Positions 7,988-16,079 of a stretch of DNA of 64,000 nt are shown here, piece by piece (the stretch's first letter is position 1; every line of letters begins with the position of its first letter). The DNA comes from DATFVA01 sp963771705 (GTDB lineage Bacteria > Bacteroidota > Ignavibacteria > Ignavibacteriales > Ignavibacteriaceae). Under the pieces are notes generated by a model that searched no databases, was not told the DNA's origin, and was given only the letters and a program-made list of their open reading frames with translations. Location: contig CAVYUP010000003.1 in the NCBI GenBank assembly GCA_963771705.1, forward strand, positions 186,001 to 250,000, written 5' to 3'. The position numbers and the translations under genes are program-made.

Positions 7988-9217
7988 ATGAAGAAAAAAA
8001 TACAACTTGTTTCTTCAGGTATCTCAATTGTTGATAATGCCTGGGGGGGATTTTATAGAGGAGGTACTTACCTTTTAATAGGACCAAGAAAATCAGGGAG
8101 AACTCTCCTGGGACTTCAGTTCGCCAAAGAATGTGTGAAGCAGAAAGAAATTTGTCTTTACTTTACAAGCATGAGACCAAAAGACCTTATGATACAGGCT
8201 GCCTCAATAGATTTTGATCTGCAGCAGCATATGAATCAGAATCGGGTGGTTGTTGTCCGGGTTGCTCCTCCTTCAGATCTTCAGGAAGTTGAAAATACCG
8301 ATGAATTTCTTGTGGAATATCTCAGGGATATAGTGACTGTAGTTGAACAGTATCAACCGAATAAAATGATTTTCGACGAGCTTACTCCATTTATAAATTT
8401 CCTCAACCTGACTCTCCTTCAGGATGTTTTTATAGAAACAACTGAAGCTATAGAAAATGAAGGTGTAACCAGCTTGTTCATACTGGGAGATCCCGCAACA
8501 CCAGCTGCAAATTCAATTGCCGATACTCTGGCGTTGAATTCTACTGGTATCCTGTACTTGAACAAGGAGGAAGACGCAGAAGGTCTTTCAGGCGGAAAAA
8601 TAACTATTACTCCAAATATCGGTCACACACAGGGCAAGTTCAGCGCTCATTATCAGCTTGAACCTTCTATAGGTATAACAGATGACTTTGCCGCTAAAAA
8701 GCGGAAAACAAAGACTACTGCTGTAACTGAATCCGGACTCCAGTACCAGTCTCTTGCTGACCTTGATATCCCCGCTGAGAATTATACCTTCACTAATTTT
8801 TATAATCTGAATGATTTTCAGCTTATACTAAATAACCAGATTGCCTTATACCGAAGTACCGGTCAGGTTTTTACTCTTCTTTCTTTCAGGCTGGATCCTG
8901 AAGCAGAAAAAGAGGGCCTGATTACTGTCAACCAGTTGATGAATATCATCAGACTTTCATCTGACAGAAAAGATAAAATCTGTCTTATCGCCAATAATGT
9001 AGTTGTAATGGTTACAAAAGAGGATACAAGAACCATCAATAAGTTTATAAGCAGAATAAAAGGCAATCTGCCCCGCACCGATTCAGATTATCTTGATAAA
9101 GTTATCCCGCATATTTCTGTGCTTGCACTCAGGGTCGATGAAACGATTAGTAATGCTGAGGATATGATTAACAGGCTTACCTTAAATTCACATACACAAC
9201 ATCAGATATTATTCTGA
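7988..9217 (+). CDS. KaiC-like protein B with a C-terminal degenerate GGDEF-like domain
   Basis: A 409-residue paralogue of the preceding protein. The N-terminal 235 residues repeat its pattern (S-S-G-I-S-I-V-D, Walker B-like MIFDELT), but the P-loop is G32-P-R-K-S-G-R38-T39: the invariant lysine has become arginine. The KaiC catalytic Glu pair is also missing (YFTSM). Residues about 265-405 match the course of a GGDEF domain: N-x2-L-N-D-F start, the SFRLD strand where active cyclases have LDLD, and ICLIANNVVVMV where GGDEF would sit. All catalytic and GTP-binding residues are lost. I infer a nucleotide- or c-di-GMP-responsive scaffold, not an enzyme. It ends 11 bases before the TPR exporter gene. 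Confidence 0.65.
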   Translation: MKKKIQLVSSGISIVDNAWGGFYRGGTYLLIGPRKSGRTLLGLQFAKECVKQKEICLYFTSMRPKDLMIQAASIDFDLQQHMNQNRVVVVRVAPPSDLQEVENTDEFLVEYLRDIVTVVEQYQPNKMIFDELTPFINFLNLTLLQDVFIETTEAIENEGVTSLFILGDPATPAANSIADTLALNSTGILYLNKEEDAEGLSGGKITITPNIGHTQGKFSAHYQLEPSIGITDDFAAKKRKTKTTAVTESGLQYQSLADLDIPAENYTFTNFYNLNDFQLILNNQIALYRSTGQVFTLLSFRLDPEAEKEGLITVNQLMNIIRLSSDRKDKICLIANNVVVMVTKEDTRTINKFISRIKGNLPRTDSDYLDKVIPHISVLALRVDETISNAEDMINRLTLNSHTQHQILF

Positions 9218-9228
9218 TATAAGATGAA

Positions 9229-12078
9229 ATGAATACCCGGAATGCCATCTGTTTTATCTTCATAAGTCTTTTACTTTTTTCCTTCCGCCTTACAGCCCAG
9301 CCGCAGCCGCAAATTGAGGATCTTAAAACAGAAGCTCTTGCTCATATGAAGAGCGGCCGCTACGGAGAAGCTATAGGTTTGTTGAACAATTATATTTCGG
9401 CCAGACCGCAACGGGCGGAAGGATATAACCTGAGGGCACTGGCTTATGAACACAGAGGACAGTATGAACAGGCAGTTTATGATTTCCGTTCTGCAAGAAA
9501 GCTCGAACCTGAAAATTCTGATATAAGTAATAACCTCACTAATGCAACAAGGCAGTGGTATAAACTGATATACAATGAAATAGAGGGTTACAGGAGAGAA
9601 ATTGCTATAAATCCATCCGTACCGGATAATTATCTGGAGATTGGCAGATCTTATAAAAACCTCGGAGAATGGGCCGAGGCTGAATTATGGTATGATAAAT
9701 ATCTTTCGATGGAAAAAGCATCACCTGACGAAATTATCAGGTATACCGAAATCCTTGCAAAAAATAATCATTTGGCAAAGGGTGAACCAATATTAAAGAG
9801 ATATGTGGAAGAGTATCCTGATGACCACAGATTATGGTCGCGTTACGGGTACTTTCTGCTTTGGCATGGCAAAACCAGGGCGGCCGTGAACGCATTTGAA
9901 AAAGCTCTGGAGCTTAAACCCTTTTTTAAAGAAGCAATGGACGGATTAGCACGCGCTAAAGGTAACGGGTATACATATACATTTAATGATACAGCAAGCT
10001 ACAAATACTATAAATACGGAATAAAAGGTCCTGGATATGCAATAGATAATTATTTTAGCAGATTAAAAAGGAATCCTGGCGACAGCGGGACAAGGATTAA
10101 ATTAATTAAAGCTCTTCTTAAAGTGGGCAGATATGAAGAGGCCTATCAGCAGCTGGAAGTTTTAAAGACGAAAGAGGGGAATACAGAAGAAGTTGCTAAG
10201 CTTTCCGCAGAAGTTATGTCAGCAAGAGAAAATTATTATAAGCAGCAGATCGCCGAATATGAAAAACTGCTCAAAGATAAACCAGGTTCGAGGGATATCC
10301 TTCTCAAACTAGCAGGTTATTATTCATCAGCAGGAAAATATTCAGCAGCTGTTCGTCTTTACGGAGAATACCTTGCTCTTTATCCGGATGATGCACAGAT
10401 AAGATTCCTACACATTCAGAATGCTGCCTGGGACCATCAGTTCCAGCTAGCGGGCAATGAATTGGATGTAATGATTTCGCAGTATCCGGATAGTCTGAAA
10501 TATAAACTGCTCAGAGCTCAGCTTTTTGTCTGGCAGAATAAAGATTTAAATGAAGCAGAAAAGCTGCTTAATGCTGTTTTAAGTAAAGACCCCGGCAATT
10601 TTGATGCTCTCCTTACTATGGCTATGCTGAAATCCCAGCAGAAAAAATTTAATGACGCGGAATACTATGCTTTTCTTGCCGGTGGGATCAAACCATCCGA
10701 TGAAGATGCAGCAAGGCTGCGATTTGAAATTGATAAAGAGAAAATATCAGATGGTGAGAATAAATTGTATTCTTTGCTGGAGGAAGCAAGAGAAAAAATC
10801 AGTAAAAACGATTGTTATGGTGCTCTCGATCTATACAATGATTACAACAGCCGAACTGTACCTTCAAAAAATGTCCTGATGGAAGAAGCAGATGCTTATC
10901 TCTGCGTAAAGGATTATCAATCCTCAATTGATATTTATACGGGTTTGCTTGATCAGGAGTATGATTATGAAATTGCAAAAAAAAGAGCTAAGGTGATTTT
11001 CTGGAGCACCAATCCCCGACGAGCATTGAACGAGTTTGAGGACCTTTATGCTAGGAATTCTTCTGACTCGGAGGTCAGGATGTACATAGGCGATTGTTAT
11101 ATGCAGCTGAAGGAATACAGTAAAGCCAGGAAGATTTACAATGACCTTATTGCGGAATACCCCGGATCAAAACTGATACAGACCAGACTTGGATGGCTTG
11201 GTGAGGGGAGTGGCAGCGCATTCTCTTTTAACTTTCCCACCTATTTTCTTGTTAGTCCCGAAGCGCTATATTATTTCGATAATTATGATTTTAAATATTC
11301 CCTGCAGGGTCTGATGTTTGAAGCCGGTATCAATCGATATATTTCAGCAGGAATATCAGCACAGAGAGGTCAACTTGATTCGGCTTCCCTGAGACTAAGT
11401 TTTTATACTGTGAAAGGACTGCTATCCTTAAGGTTCAGCAGAATATTTTCGATGGGATTATCCGCCGGGGAAACTTTCTTTGAAAACAATGATAAAGAAA
11501 CCGTTGGTACAGCCTACCTGAAGGCAGAGGAAAAATATTATAATTTCAGACTCGATTATAACTCAGGTGATGCTGCGCAGGTACTTTACTCTCCTCTGCT
11601 GGTATATAGGCGGCTAAGAACCGATATGATCAGGCTCAGCGGTGAATACAGCGGTGAATCGGGGCTTATGGCTTCTGGATACTTTGGCTATTATTTTGTT
11701 TCGGATGGAAACAGTGGGAGCAATCTTCAACTGAGAATTGGAAAACGGTTTGGTGAACTTGCTGCGGGATATGAATATTATAACCTCGGATTTAGAGACT
11801 CCACAAAATTGTATTATTCTCCTGATAATTTCGAATCACATAGTCTGTGGGGCGAATGGTTTATTGTAGATAATCAAGAGAATGAGGTGAAACTTGGCGG
11901 TAAGGTTGGTATAATTCCAGAGAATAATTATATCCTCAGGGAAGCCTTTCTTTCTGCCAGAGTACTTCTGGCTGAACACTTTACTCTGCAGGGAAGAATA
12001 AGCATGGGGAGTACAGTAAGACAGGATACCGGGTACAGATCGACTTCGTTTAATATAGCCGCATACTGGACATTCTGA
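9229..12078 (+). CDS. TPR-repeat outer-membrane beta-barrel protein, putative exopolysaccharide exporter (PgaA/BcsC/PelB-like)
   Basis: A 949-residue exported protein. It starts with a signal peptide (hydrophobic to about residue 23, then AQPQPQ). Residues about 28-650 are a long array of tetratricopeptide repeats (A-x-G-x-Y-x-x-A and Y-x-x-Y-L-x3-P patterns). From about residue 670 the sequence becomes alternating aromatic/polar beta-strands and ends AYWTF, with the terminal Phe typical of outer-membrane barrels (YaiO-like). TPR plus barrel is the architecture of PgaA, BcsC and the PelB exporter. The glycosyltransferase gene that follows supports a role as the periplasmic scaffold and outer-membrane pore for a synthase-made polysaccharide. 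The gene is closely coupled to the KaiC-like genes and ends in a terminator. Polymer identity is unknown. Confidence 0.75.
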   Translation: MNTRNAICFIFISLLLFSFRLTAQPQPQIEDLKTEALAHMKSGRYGEAIGLLNNYISARPQRAEGYNLRALAYEHRGQYEQAVYDFRSARKLEPENSDISNNLTNATRQWYKLIYNEIEGYRREIAINPSVPDNYLEIGRSYKNLGEWAEAELWYDKYLSMEKASPDEIIRYTEILAKNNHLAKGEPILKRYVEEYPDDHRLWSRYGYFLLWHGKTRAAVNAFEKALELKPFFKEAMDGLARAKGNGYTYTFNDTASYKYYKYGIKGPGYAIDNYFSRLKRNPGDSGTRIKLIKALLKVGRYEEAYQQLEVLKTKEGNTEEVAKLSAEVMSARENYYKQQIAEYEKLLKDKPGSRDILLKLAGYYSSAGKYSAAVRLYGEYLALYPDDAQIRFLHIQNAAWDHQFQLAGNELDVMISQYPDSLKYKLLRAQLFVWQNKDLNEAEKLLNAVLSKDPGNFDALLTMAMLKSQQKKFNDAEYYAFLAGGIKPSDEDAARLRFEIDKEKISDGENKLYSLLEEAREKISKNDCYGALDLYNDYNSRTVPSKNVLMEEADAYLCVKDYQSSIDIYTGLLDQEYDYEIAKKRAKVIFWSTNPRRALNEFEDLYARNSSDSEVRMYIGDCYMQLKEYSKARKIYNDLIAEYPGSKLIQTRLGWLGEGSGSAFSFNFPTYFLVSPEALYYFDNYDFKYSLQGLMFEAGINRYISAGISAQRGQLDSASLRLSFYTVKGLLSLRFSRIFSMGLSAGETFFENNDKETVGTAYLKAEEKYYNFRLDYNSGDAAQVLYSPLLVYRRLRTDMIRLSGEYSGESGLMASGYFGYYFVSDGNSGSNLQLRIGKRFGELAAGYEYYNLGFRDSTKLYYSPDNFESHSLWGEWFIVDNQENEVKLGGKVGIIPENNYILREAFLSARVLLAEHFTLQGRISMGSTVRQDTGYRSTSFNIAAYWTF

Positions 12079-12105
12079 TTTTTTGAGGGAAAAATCAGAG
12101 TTTTT
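12074..12105 (+). terminator. Intrinsic terminator after the TPR exporter gene
   Basis: TCTGATTTTT and AAAAATCAGA form a 10-bp stem around a 6-base loop (TGAGGG), followed by G and five T. It overlaps the stop codon of the TPR gene and separates two likely transcription units of the exopolysaccharide locus. The stem is A/T-rich, so efficiency is uncertain. Confidence 0.7.
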
Positions 12106-12239
12106 ATCTGTGGTTCCATTACGAATATTTAAGAAATTTCCCAGTTTTTCCTTGTATAAAAGTGATACAAGTAATTGAATTCAATGCACTTGCAGTAGCT
12201 CGATTGTTGGAATTTTAAGAATTCTTATGTGATTTTAGA

Positions 12240-12255
12240 TGGCACCATAATTGTG
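12240..12255 (+). promoter_or_regulatory. Possible sigma-54 -24/-12 promoter before the glycosyltransferase operon
   Basis: TGGCACCATAATTGTG matches the -24 element TGGCAC exactly and has TTG at the -12 element (TTGTG against TTGCA), with the required 12-base spacing between GG (12241-12242) and the -13/-12 dinucleotide. Transcription would start near 12266, giving a leader of about 28 bases to the ATG at 12294. The -12 C is replaced by T. Confidence 0.4.
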
Positions 12256-12293
12256 TTTTTTAATGATATTTGAGGGTTTTTAATTACAAATCT

Positions 12294-13694
12294 ATGCAGA
12301 CGAAAGAGAAATTAATAAGGACTCCAATCATTGTAGATAACAATGGAATCTCCAATGGCAGGGAAAATCTAAAGAAGAAGTATTTCCGCAGGATATTCAT
12401 AAGCGGGATCTTCTCTTTCATTCTGCTCATGATTATTGTTTTTACACTGCCGGAAACAGTATTGTCGGTCAGTTCTCTTATAGAGTACGCAACAATCGTT
12501 GCTCTGGTTATCTTCCTTTTTGTTCTGCTTCTGAGGTATTTCGGAATACTTGGTTTGGCTTATCTTTATCTCAACGAATACACCTTTAAACCTTCAAGAA
12601 ATTATTTTCCTTTCGTCTCCATAATCGTTCCTGTATTTAATGAAGCGCGTGTAATAAAGGATTCCATAAATTCCTTACTAAATCTTGATTATTCCAATTA
12701 TGAAATTATAATTGTTAATGACGGTTCAACGGATGATACCAGGCAGGTTGCTGAGAGTCTTATTGGTTATCGTAAGGGCAGGCTCAGCGATATAAAAGTA
12801 TCGCTTATAAACCAGCCTAACGGTGGAAAATCCCGTGCATTAAACGCAGGTATTAAACATTCAAATGCAGAAATAATTTTATGCATGGACGGCGACTCCC
12901 AGCTTTCTCCGGAAGCTGTCAAATTCGCTGTCCGGCATTTTGAAAATCCTGAAATAGGTGCTGTGGCAGGCAATGTTAAAGTACTCAACCGAAGGAAGTT
13001 CCTCACTGATCTTCAGGCGCTGGAGTATATTGAGGGATTAAATATGGCGAGGAGCGCACAAAGTTTTATAAGACTTGTTAATATAATCCCCGGACCTATA
13101 GGCCTTTTCAGACGTAAGGCTCTTGTTGATTCAGGATACTATTCAAATGATACATTTGCTGAAGATGCCGACCTGACTTTAAAGATCCTTGCGAACGGCT
13201 GGAAAATATATTATGAACCTGCTTCCGTCTCCTTTACAGAGGCTCCGGCAAGTCTCCAGCAGCTGCTGAAGCAGAGATACAGATGGACCAGGGGCATAAT
13301 TCAATCAATCCGGAAACATAAACGCCTGATGATAAATCCTTCGATCAATTTCGGGGATACATTTATTCTGTGGACAATGTTCTACGAGGCTTTGATATGG
13401 CCCGCGATGAATATTGCCGCCAATGCTTTTTTTATCATTGCCGCTGTGGCCTTCGGCTTTTCATACTTGATATTCTTCTGGTGGGCAGGTCTTGCCCTGC
13501 TTGATCTTATTACGGCTCTTTATTGCATATCAGTTGAAAAAGAAGAGTTTCGCCTGGTTGCTTATGCGATCATTTACAGAATGTTTTTTATACTTATTAT
13601 TGACATATGCAAAGCAATGTCTACAATCGAAGAGTTCCTCGGCATAAGGATGAGCTGGGGAAAACTGGAAAGAGTGGGAACAGCAAAAGTGTGA
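12294..13694 (+). CDS. Processive family-2 glycosyltransferase (PgaC/NodC-like polysaccharide synthase)
   Basis: Inner-membrane beta-glycosyltransferase expected to polymerise a sugar nucleotide into a linear exopolysaccharide. Two N-terminal membrane segments precede the GT2 domain, which shows SIIVPVFNEARVI, VNDGSTDDT, the metal-binding C-M-D-G-D-S, the FAEDADL catalytic region and LLKQRYRWTRG, containing the QxxRW motif that marks processive synthases. Two or three C-terminal membrane segments follow. This is the layout of PgaC/IcaA (poly-N-acetylglucosamine) and NodC; the sugar cannot be decided here. A TTG at 12270 would extend it by 8 residues; I prefer the ATG at 12294. A small membrane protein gene starts 32 bases downstream. 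Confidence 0.85.
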   Translation: MQTKEKLIRTPIIVDNNGISNGRENLKKKYFRRIFISGIFSFILLMIIVFTLPETVLSVSSLIEYATIVALVIFLFVLLLRYFGILGLAYLYLNEYTFKPSRNYFPFVSIIVPVFNEARVIKDSINSLLNLDYSNYEIIIVNDGSTDDTRQVAESLIGYRKGRLSDIKVSLINQPNGGKSRALNAGIKHSNAEIILCMDGDSQLSPEAVKFAVRHFENPEIGAVAGNVKVLNRRKFLTDLQALEYIEGLNMARSAQSFIRLVNIIPGPIGLFRRKALVDSGYYSNDTFAEDADLTLKILANGWKIYYEPASVSFTEAPASLQQLLKQRYRWTRGIIQSIRKHKRLMINPSINFGDTFILWTMFYEALIWPAMNIAANAFFIIAAVAFGFSYLIFFWWAGLALLDLITALYCISVEKEEFRLVAYAIIYRMFFILIIDICKAMSTIEEFLGIRMSWGKLERVGTAKV

Positions 13695-13726
13695 GGATAA
13701 TTTATGTTTTTATTGAGGGAAAATAA

Positions 13727-14173
13727 ATGGAATTAATTCCGATACTGTCTACTATCATACTGGTTGCAACAATATGTACATTCATACTTGCAATCGGTGC
13801 GTATATTCTTTACAAGATCAGGGAGAGGAGGGGCGAACAGGTTCAGCAGGCTCCGCCGTCATCCGTTCATGCAGAACTGGTGACACCGGATGAGTCAGAG
13901 TACCGAAGCCGCGAATATGTTCGTCAGGAAGAAGTTAATGCGCCTGTTGAACCTCATCGTGTAAAGACAGCCTCCCGCCCCGGCGTGTACCCGGGAAGCA
14001 GAGAAGATCAGGGAGCCAGACCCAGGTATTACCCGGAAACTGAAAAAGAAGCTGTTAAATATGAAAGAATTAAAACAGAAAGAACAACCGGCAAAAAATT
14101 TCTGAAGTATACCAGTGAAGGGTACGTGCCTACAGAAGAAGATAAAAAACCCGGTGTATTAAAGTGGCGTTAG
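13727..14173 (+). CDS. Small membrane-anchored protein of the exopolysaccharide operon
   Basis: A 148-residue protein of unknown family. Residues about 5-30 form one membrane segment (starting M-E-L-I-P-I-L-S-T-I-I-L-V-A), followed by a basic stretch (KIRERR). The remainder is a hydrophilic, Pro/Glu/Arg-rich and probably disordered cytoplasmic tail with several Tyr-Arg and Tyr-Pro pairs. A GAGGG ribosome-binding site precedes the ATG, and the stop overlaps the next gene's GTG start by 10 bases. A small membrane partner of the synthase, as PgaD is to PgaC, fits the position, but there is no recognisable PgaD similarity. Confidence 0.6.
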   Translation: MELIPILSTIILVATICTFILAIGAYILYKIRERRGEQVQQAPPSSVHAELVTPDESEYRSREYVRQEEVNAPVEPHRVKTASRPGVYPGSREDQGARPRYYPETEKEAVKYERIKTERTTGKKFLKYTSEGYVPTEEDKKPGVLKWR

Positions 14174-16061
14174 AAGAGACGAAAAAAAGAAATGTCTCGC
14201 AGGCTGGAATAATTATCTCAGGAATTCTTATCCTCCTGGGAGCCGTTCTTGTTTATCTTTATGTGCTTCAGGGGGTCTTTGGAAGATTCGATGCAAAAGA
14301 GTTAATCCCCGGCACTAAGGCCGTAAGTGAAACATTCTCCGCTGAAAAACCAACAGCTGCTATCCTCTATTCCATTTATACTGAGAATATACTTCCCGAA
14401 GGAAGTACATGGCTCAGCGATAATATAAATACCTGGAAAAAGTTCCTGGATAATAACAAAATCAGCTATGATATTATTTCCGATGCCTCAATTGAAACCG
14501 GAAAATTAAAAAATTACAGCATGCTCGTTCTTCCCGGTTCCAAATCCCTAAGCGATAATGAAATAATCCGGATAAAGAAATTTCTCGAATCGGGAGGGAG
14601 CGTATTTGCTACCAGCGGTACAGCATCGTATTCAAACGATGGTAAATGGCGGGGATGGGATTTTCTCAATAATGTATTTGGTATAAATTTTACTTCCGGT
14701 ATAAGTGATTCCAATAAGACAGGTATCCATACACTGCGGGGGGACTCCCGCTTACGGCCAACATTCCCACAGGTTTCCCGATGCAGATTGCTACCTGGGA
14801 TAAGCCTATGGCTGTGGAGGTTCTTGATCCCCGTACAACCCAGGTAAGCTTCTGGTATAATTACAGAACGCAGGATGGACTCGTTAGGCAGCAGATTAAA
14901 AAGACAGCCGGAATTGTTTACGGAAATTACGGCAAAGGAAGATTTATCTGGATGGGTTTTGAAATAAATTCCGTAATCGGCGTGCATGAAGATTATGTTT
15001 ACTTCGACCGTTTATTCAGAAACTGCTGCAGCTGGCTTACATATATTCCTATCGCATACACAAAGGACTGGCCTGACGGCTATGATGCTGCGGCTGTAAT
15101 AGTCCCTGAAATTTCAAGCGAAATACAGAATATTGCAAATATATTCGGGTATCTTACCAGTGAGAATGTAAAGGCGACCTTTTTTATCGATCCCGATAAG
15201 GCTGAATATAATCCCCAACTGGTAAGTTCTTTAACCCGGTATGGTGAGGTATCTGCTGTAGCTGATGTTGGATATCTTGCGTCCGTTAATGACACAAATA
15301 ATTCGTTATACAACTTGCCGACTCAATTCAAAATACTGAAAAGTTCCAGTCAGAAACTCGAATCTATTACCGGTACCCGCGTTAATGGGTTTCTTCCGTT
15401 TTATGGTTTGTTTGACCAAAATACGGTGAAAGCATCTCTGGACGCCGGATATAACTACATTCTAACAGATTCGCTGACTGATCGCTCGGTGCCAAGGACG
15501 GTTATCAGGGGGGATAAAAGATTGATAATTTTGACTAAGACCGCAAGGGATGATTATGAGGTAATAAGAGATTTCGGTCTTGCTGACCCTGAATTTCAGT
15601 TTTATACCTACCAGGAGGATATCGACCGTGTTTTGTTCGAGGGAGGTATGTATGTTTTCAAACTTCATTCGGAATATCAGTGCAAACCTGAATACGTCTC
15701 TGTTGTGGGCGATGTAATAAAAGATTTGAAAAAAAAGAATTTCTGGATCACCACCTGTTCCGATATCCGGAACTGGTATGCTAAAAAAGATTATGTCGAG
15801 ATAAGGGTAAACAGGAGAGGAAATACACGTATAGTACTTACTATCTCTAATCCGGGCAATCAGAAGATCGATGACCTTGTGGTTGAAGTCCTGTTAAATG
15901 ACCCGGCTGAAAATATTTCTATCAGCACAGAGATAATTGGTACAAAAATACCTGTCGTCAAACACGAGAAGATGAGCAAAAACCTGCAGCTCTTGATTAA
16001 TAATCTTGAGGGAAAAGAATCGAGAATTTATTATATCGATTATGATAAGGTTAATGCTTAA
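14164..16061 (+). pseudogene. Membrane-anchored deacetylase-fold protein, split by a frameshift
   Basis: Two overlapping frames together encode one protein. The first frame (GTG at 14164) gives an N-terminal membrane anchor (residues about 14-38) and a ThuA/GATase-like domain with SMLVLPGSKSLSD and FLESGGSVFATSG. It loses sense near 14745 and stops at 14847. The second frame carries the continuation (sense from about 14739, first ATG 14781) and gives a polysaccharide-deacetylase-like domain with VKATFFIDPDKAE, then a C-terminal beta domain. The intact paralogue at 16080-17681 has the same domain order in one frame. The shift lies at a G6 run (14738-14743); one added base restores a protein of about 632 residues. 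The NodB metal-binding motifs (TFDDG, HxxxH) are absent. Sequencing error, phase variation or ribosomal frameshifting are all possible; true decay is less likely because both halves stay clean. Confidence 0.7.
14738..14743 (+). other. G6 homopolymer at the frameshift point
   Basis: Six consecutive G (within CTGCGGGGGGAC) lie where the reading sense passes from the first to the second frame. Either one missing G or a -1 slip on GGG would join the frames to read ...L-R-G-G-L-P-L-T-A-N-I-P-T-G. Confidence 0.6.
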
Positions 16062-16079
16062 CTCTGCCCTTGTAATGTA

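Noticed and set aside
12270..12293. TTG start for the glycosyltransferase
   Set aside because: The ATG at 12294 is closer to the family start and fits the predicted transcript start near 12266; eight extra residues add nothing recognisable. Not fully excluded.
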